In this document: in pieces, positions 59,726 to 64,000 of the stretch
Layout of the letters: each line of letters starts with the position of its first letter
Position numbering within the stretch: position 1 is the stretch's first letter
From: Halorussus litoreus
GTDB taxonomy: Archaea > Halobacteriota > Halobacteria > Halobacteriales > Haladaptataceae
DNA: 64,000 nt
Direction of reading: 5' to 3'
NCBI RefSeq assembly: GCF_003382685.1
Contig: NZ_QLVG01000002.1
Location: forward strand, 62,001-126,000
Program-made: the position numbers and the translations under genes
Notes under the pieces: generated by a model
What the model was told of the DNA's origin: nothing
The model's input: the letters and a program-made list of their open reading frames with translations, nothing else
Databases searched by the model: none

Positions 59726-62692
59726 TTAGTCCCCTCCAGACGACGGTGACACAACGAACGCCGCAGTCACGAGGTCTGGTTCCTGCGGCGTGACGTGTTT
59801 CTCTTCCTCAAGCCGGGACAGCTCCTCTTCACGTTCTCGTCGCAGACTCTCGAGCTTCTGCTTTGCGTTCCCAATCGGCGCGGACATATCCGCACCCTGC
59901 TCAGCCCGCTGTTGGTACTGCTCTAACCGCTCTTCCCACTCTTCGATTTGTTCTTCGAAGTATCGCTCAGCGTGCTCGCGTTTGATTTCGATCTCCCGTT
60001 CTCGTTCGGTTCGGGCCTCTTCTGCAAACGACTCAACGTGCGCCCACGCCTCCATCTCTGCAGCCTCGTAGAGGTTCTCAGCCATACTCGAGAGCCGATC
60101 AACCTCGTGAGACGATGAGATATCGTCGGGAGCGGCCGTTTTCGAGAGTTCCGGAACATCCGTCGTTACACTGCCATCCGGGCCAGCATAGAGGCGTACG
60201 AACTTCTCGGTCACCACATCCCCGGCACCGGAGACGTAGCCAAGGCGGTAATTGAACAGGATGCCAGGCGTTCGAGACGCCGTCGCAGCGACCTTCGTCG
60301 CAATTTCACCCTGGATTCGGTCGCTGTCTAGGCAGAATTCGATGAGCGACTCGACGAGAGGATGGTCAAGCGAGATGAACTCGACATCATCCGCCTTCAT
60401 CGCGATATCCTTGGTGAACGTGGCCCGTGGGTACTGTCGTGCCACCTGATTTCCACTCAAGACCTCAGGGACGTCCAACTGGAACACGTCACCTTCCATC
60501 CGCGCCGGTCCGGGTCGAACACCCTTGATAGAGCCGCCGAATTCGTCGAAGAACACTCGCACGAGCGTCTCGATATCGTCCTCAGACACCTCGCCGTGTT
60601 GACTGCGTTCGATCACATCGAGAATCTCGTCGTCCTCGCCGGAGAGGTCGAAGCGATCGCGAATCAGGAACTCGTTTTCGACAGTCTGAATCGCTTCGCG
60701 TTTCTCCTCGATGGTCGCCTCGATATCGGCGACGACACGTTCGGTTGGCTCCCCTTCAGCGATAGCCGCCATGATCGTCTCGTCCAAGTCGACGTCCTCG
60801 AGGACGCGACCGAGAACATCCGAGCGCATCCCGAGGTCCGACTCGATCTGGTTCGTCTTCTCGATGAGCAGGTTGAGGATCTCGCTCTCGCGGGTATCGG
60901 CGAAGAAGAGGTTGCGAATCTCGACCGTGTGCTCCTGGCCGTAGCGGTGGAGCCGCCCCATCCGCTGGTCGATCCGGATGGGATTCCACGGGAGGTCGTA
61001 GTTCACCATGATGTGGGCGAACTGGAGGTTGAGTCCCTCCTGGGCGGCGTCGGTCGCGAGCATCAGGTTGGCCTCCTCCTCGAATTTGCTCATCTCTTCC
61101 CGTCGACGGGACTGCTCGAGGTCGCCGTATACCTGCGCGACGTCGTGGTCAGCGAAGACCTCGTCACGTAGATACTCTAGCGTGTCCGTGTATTCGGTGA
61201 AGATCAGGATTTTCTCGTCGGGGTCCTCTGAGAGAATACGGTCGACGAACTGCCGGAGCAATCGGGCTTTCGAGTCCGTCTCGATGTTCTTGGCCTGCTG
61301 CCAGAGCTGTTTCACGCGGTCCAGTTCCTGCTGGACTTGCGACTGATTGAGCGTAATCGTGACCGTCTCAAGCGCCTCCTCGACCCGAGCGCGTTCTGCG
61401 TCGGTCAGCGTCTCGGGTTCGGTACTATACCGCGGAATGAGGTCCTGAACCTCGTCGGGAAGGTCTTCGGCCACGGCGTCGTTCTGAATGGCCCGCATCC
61501 GGTTTTCGAGGGACTTCCGGATCGCGTAGATACTCGAGACCAGCCGCTTCTGGTAGATGACCATCGTGAACCCCGCCGCCTGGTTCTCCTCCTGCTGGGC
61601 GAGGTTGTAGTACTCGCGGATGTACTCGGTGACATCGTCGTACAGCTTCCGCTCCTCGCGAGTCATCTCGACCGGGAGCGCCTCGATGTTCTTCTCGGGG
61701 AACATTCGGGTCCCGTCGGTCTCGTACATATCATCCTTCAGCCGGCGGATCATCAGGTCCTCAAGCGCCTCAGGACTGATCTGCGACTCGTGGCTGAAGC
61801 GATACGGGTCGAGCAGGCTCACGAGGAAGTAGAACTGGTCTGATTTCCCCTTGTGCGGGGTCCCGGTGAGCAGCAGCAGCGCATCGGAGTTGTCGGCGAC
61901 GGCCTCACCGACCTGATACCGCTGTGTCCGCTCGATTGAGTCGTCGCTCGACCGGCGAGCTGTGAGGTGATGAGCCTCGTCGAAGACCGCGACGTCCCAC
62001 TCCTCGTCGAGATTCTGGAGGGCATCGAGGACAGAGACGCGGTCCGACTCGGGGTCGTCGGTGGTCTGCTTCGCGAAGTCGATGGAGGTGATGATGAGGT
62101 CCTCTTGCTTCCAGACGTTCTGGTTGGGGTGGGACTTCCGGTGTGTACGAACCGTCTCGCGGTCGTAGATGACAAAGTTGCGGTCGAACTTCTCGCGCAT
62201 CTCCTCCTGCCACTGGACGGTCAGCGGGGCCGGCGCGACGATGAGCACCCGGTCGGCGCGGTCGCGGGCGATGAGCTCTTCGATGACGATGCCGGCTTCG
62301 ATGGTCTTCCCGAGGCCGACCTCGTCGCCGATGAGGTAGCGGTGGTCGTAGGAGTTGAGGATCTCATAGGCGGCCTGTACCTGGTACGGTTCGATCTCGA
62401 TGCGGTTGCTGGTCAGGGAGAGAAAGCGGTCGTATTTGTAGGCGAGATCGAGTCGAATCGCGCGCTCTCGAAAGTCATAGTGGAGTGGGGCGTCGGATTG
62501 GCCGGCCGCGAGGCGGTCGACGAGCGAATCGAGTTTCTCGATGTGAGGGAGGCCACTAGGGAGTTTGCGGAGCTGGCCCTCCGAGGTGTAGACGTGGAGG
62601 AGGTGACCGTCGTTGGGCCGTTCCTCGATTTTCGTAATCTCTCCACGCCCGCCGGCGAACTTGACATGATCGCCGACTTCAAATTTAGTCAT
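59726..62692 (-). CDS. SNF2/RapA-family helicase-like ATPase
   Basis: 988 residues. An N-terminal SH3/Tudor-like strand region (VGDHVKFAGGRGEITKIEER) precedes the Snf2 core: YLIGDEVGLGKTIEAGIVIE (120-139), LIVAPAPLTVQWQEEM, WDVAVFDEAHHLT (~232-244), LLLTGTPHKG, then ILIFTEYTDTLEYLRDE, ATDAAQEGLNLQFA and WNPIRIDQRMGRLHRYGQ. The C-terminal ~250 residues end in a long charged coiled coil. Such ATPases translocate on dsDNA; family members act in DISARM (DrmD) and BREX-type phage defence. The start overlaps the methyltransferase stop by 4 bases. The next gene is TBP with no gap. Confidence 0.9.
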   Translation of the reverse strand: MTKFEVGDHVKFAGGRGEITKIEERPNDGHLLHVYTSEGQLRKLPSGLPHIEKLDSLVDRLAAGQSDAPLHYDFRERAIRLDLAYKYDRFLSLTSNRIEIEPYQVQAAYEILNSYDHRYLIGDEVGLGKTIEAGIVIEELIARDRADRVLIVAPAPLTVQWQEEMREKFDRNFVIYDRETVRTHRKSHPNQNVWKQEDLIITSIDFAKQTTDDPESDRVSVLDALQNLDEEWDVAVFDEAHHLTARRSSDDSIERTQRYQVGEAVADNSDALLLLTGTPHKGKSDQFYFLVSLLDPYRFSHESQISPEALEDLMIRRLKDDMYETDGTRMFPEKNIEALPVEMTREERKLYDDVTEYIREYYNLAQQEENQAAGFTMVIYQKRLVSSIYAIRKSLENRMRAIQNDAVAEDLPDEVQDLIPRYSTEPETLTDAERARVEEALETVTITLNQSQVQQELDRVKQLWQQAKNIETDSKARLLRQFVDRILSEDPDEKILIFTEYTDTLEYLRDEVFADHDVAQVYGDLEQSRRREEMSKFEEEANLMLATDAAQEGLNLQFAHIMVNYDLPWNPIRIDQRMGRLHRYGQEHTVEIRNLFFADTRESEILNLLIEKTNQIESDLGMRSDVLGRVLEDVDLDETIMAAIAEGEPTERVVADIEATIEEKREAIQTVENEFLIRDRFDLSGEDDEILDVIERSQHGEVSEDDIETLVRVFFDEFGGSIKGVRPGPARMEGDVFQLDVPEVLSGNQVARQYPRATFTKDIAMKADDVEFISLDHPLVESLIEFCLDSDRIQGEIATKVAATASRTPGILFNYRLGYVSGAGDVVTEKFVRLYAGPDGSVTTDVPELSKTAAPDDISSSHEVDRLSSMAENLYEAAEMEAWAHVESFAEEARTEREREIEIKREHAERYFEEQIEEWEERLEQYQQRAEQGADMSAPIGNAKQKLESLRREREEELSRLEEEKHVTPQEPDLVTAAFVVSPSSGGD

Positions 62693-64000
62693 TCTTCTAA
62701 GGTAGACTCAACCACTGCTATATCATCTTCTTCCAAATTGAACAGATTATAGACTATTGAATCGATCTGACGGCTGAGACGTTCAATTTTGGCACTTAAC
62801 TCCTCAGCTTGTTCTTTCCGATTCAGATATCGATTGAGATCATCCTCAATATCGTCAATCCTGGGGAGAGTAAGAGCTTCTAAACGGTCAATCAGGGATT
62901 TCGTCGTGGTAGCATTTTCGCGGAAGTTAGCGAATCCGTCCGCCTCATCAACAGCATATTCAATGAATTCAGTAGCCAGAGCTTGTGTCTGATCATCCAT
63001 TCCGATGAATTCTATCGCAGGAATGAAATCTGTTTCAGTGTAACCCCATCGATCAGTCTCATACTCATCCTCGTTTTCAGGTTTGTACCGGGCACTAACC
63101 AGCACAACCAGCTTTGAGCGCTCTTCCTCAACCCGGACAGAGCCCACCCGTAAATTGTCTCTCGATTCCGAAGTTTCGGATAGAATCGTATTAGACACTT
63201 CAGATGGAGGCTGATAGGAGGGAAGCTCAGCAAGGCTGGGACCGTCCTCGTATGGTTCGATATAATCTAGGAGTGAGAGATTCAGTTCGCCTAGCTGCTG
63301 GTTCGTAGCCGTGATTTCCTTGGCGAGTTTCGACAACTCATTTTCTGAATCACTTTTGAGTAGATTAGACGGGATTGGGAGGTTCTTGATCGCATGGGTG
63401 AATGAACGTTGATACCCACCCCGGTACTCAGAAGTGACGAATTGGTAGTACCAGTTGATTGGCGTGGAGTTAAGAACTGCAAGTAGGGCGTATGAGTCGG
63501 ACGGAATGAAATAACAAGTGTTTGCTAGATAGAAGCCCTCATCGTCCATCGCAAAACTACACTCTTTCGAAATATCGGGATAGCAAATCTTCCCGTTTTC
63601 GAAGAACCTCTCATACTCAGCTTGATCCTGCATCAATTCATACCACTCTTCATCGGTCGCAGTACTACCGATCTGCTCCTTGTATTGCTCTAGATGGCTC
63701 TTGATAGCAGGATAATCATCAATCTGGATCCCTTGCTTTGCATATATTAGATATCGATTCTGGAAGTCAATACGATATTTCTCAAGGTCTTTACCCTTGA
63801 GGAGTGGTTTGATGATCTCCTCTGAGCGAGGATCCTTGTCAATTAGCTCCCTACGGGTTCCCTCATCGATTATAAACGCATCATTCCCTCCAGTCTTAAT
63901 CCCCCATCCAATTCCATCTGAGGCACCTGAAATGTCTAATGAGTTAGTGATAAATTCAGAAAGAGAATCAGACCGTCCATCTAAGATCCTTTTGACTCGC
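62689..64000 (-). CDS. Adenine DNA methyltransferase, C-terminal part (TaqI-like specificity domain), runs off the window
   Basis: The frame stays open to the window end, so only the last ~436 residues are seen. They contain the TaqI-like target-recognition domain of Eco57I/type IIG-type enzymes: IKPLLKGKDLEKYRI, YLIYAKQGIQI, YPAIKSHLEQYKEQI, GKICYPDISKECSF, YLANTCYFIPSDSYALLAVL and GGYQRSFTHAIKNLPIP, then a coiled coil (~350-420). The catalytic NPPY motif lies outside. The gene is noticeably AT-richer than its downstream partners. The ATGA overlap with the SNF2 gene makes a methylase-helicase pair like drmMI-drmD of class 1 DISARM; that reading needs the sequence beyond the window. Confidence 0.85.
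   Translation of the reverse strand, partial: RVKRILDGRSDSLSEFITNSLDISGASDGIGWGIKTGGNDAFIIDEGTRRELIDKDPRSEEIIKPLLKGKDLEKYRIDFQNRYLIYAKQGIQIDDYPAIKSHLEQYKEQIGSTATDEEWYELMQDQAEYERFFENGKICYPDISKECSFAMDDEGFYLANTCYFIPSDSYALLAVLNSTPINWYYQFVTSEYRGGYQRSFTHAIKNLPIPSNLLKSDSENELSKLAKEITATNQQLGELNLSLLDYIEPYEDGPSLAELPSYQPPSEVSNTILSETSESRDNLRVGSVRVEEERSKLVVLVSARYKPENEDEYETDRWGYTETDFIPAIEFIGMDDQTQALATEFIEYAVDEADGFANFRENATTTKSLIDRLEALTLPRIDDIEDDLNRYLNRKEQAEELSAKIERLSRQIDSIVYNLFNLEEDDIAVVESTLEE

Noticed and set aside
59726-64000. BREX assignment of the SNF2-methyltransferase operon
   Set aside because: No BrxC/PglY ATPase, PglZ phosphatase, BrxA or BrxB is visible and the methylase C-terminus looks TaqI/Eco57I-like. 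It was left open as possible DISARM.
1-64000. tRNA, rRNA, Orc1/Cdc6 or RepH genes
   Set aside because: I looked for cloverleaf-like and conserved protein signatures and saw none. The replication origin of the replicon probably lies outside the window, unless 6.5-7.1 kb is involved.

Overview
The window is haloarchaeal, from a high-GC member of class Halobacteria, and very probably from a megaplasmid or plasmid-like accessory replicon. The evidence is an acidic proteome, archaeal information-processing proteins (TFB, TBP, PCNA, an RPA-type OB-fold protein), leaderless promoters with TATA boxes, ParA-type partitioning, two tyrosine recombinases, a conjugation operon, many toxin-antitoxin pairs and almost no core metabolism. 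No rRNA, tRNA, CRISPR array or Orc1/Cdc6 gene was seen.

Layout. 0-2.6 kb: AbiE-type toxin-antitoxin pair and a plasmid TFB. 2.7-6.5 kb, minus strand: a DUF6166-like protein, a second PCNA, a small kinase-like protein and an RPA-like protein, several preceded by a recurring leader hairpin. 6.5-7.1 kb: gene-free, very GC-rich and full of inverted repeats. 7.1-11.5 kb: PIN/winged-helix toxin-antitoxin pair, CrtI-like oxidoreductase, two small proteins and a restriction-endonuclease-like gene broken by an amber codon. 11.6-15.8 kb: tyrosine recombinase, an AT-richer orphan gene, a TumE-like toxin with its HTH partner, decayed sequence and strong hairpins. 16-18.5 kb: Na+/Ca2+ exchanger and an RNA ligase. 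18.6-32.9 kb, minus strand: MazF/winged-helix pair, PrimPol-like replication protein and a type IV secretion/conjugation operon (VirB2-like pilin, two exported proteins, polytopic membrane protein, VirB4 ATPase, partner protein, VirD4/TraD-like coupling ATPase). 33-39 kb: truncated and frameshifted genes, P1B-4 metal ATPase, universal stress protein, CPBP protease, SpoIIM-like membrane protein. 39-42.2 kb: second recombinase and a ParA partition locus embedded in a dense repeat array that looks like a centromere.

42.2-64 kb is a DNA-processing and defence island: an AddAB-like helicase-nuclease pair, a PD-(D/E)XK nuclease, a four-gene plus-strand operon (ribbon-helix-helix protein, two proteins with duplicated domains, SF2 helicase), a beta-CASP metallo-beta-lactamase gene broken by three frameshifts, and a minus-strand operon of adenine methyltransferase, SNF2 helicase and TBP that runs off the window edge.

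The strongest candidates for something undescribed are: (1) the 51.3-57.1 kb operon, in which one small module recurs five times across three consecutive proteins, including the C-terminus of the helicase; (2) the stop-start coupled SNF2 helicase and TBP behind an adenine methyltransferase; (3) the TCGTT/AACGA array at parA, which continues into the coding sequence of the ParA partner; (4) the family of leader hairpins.
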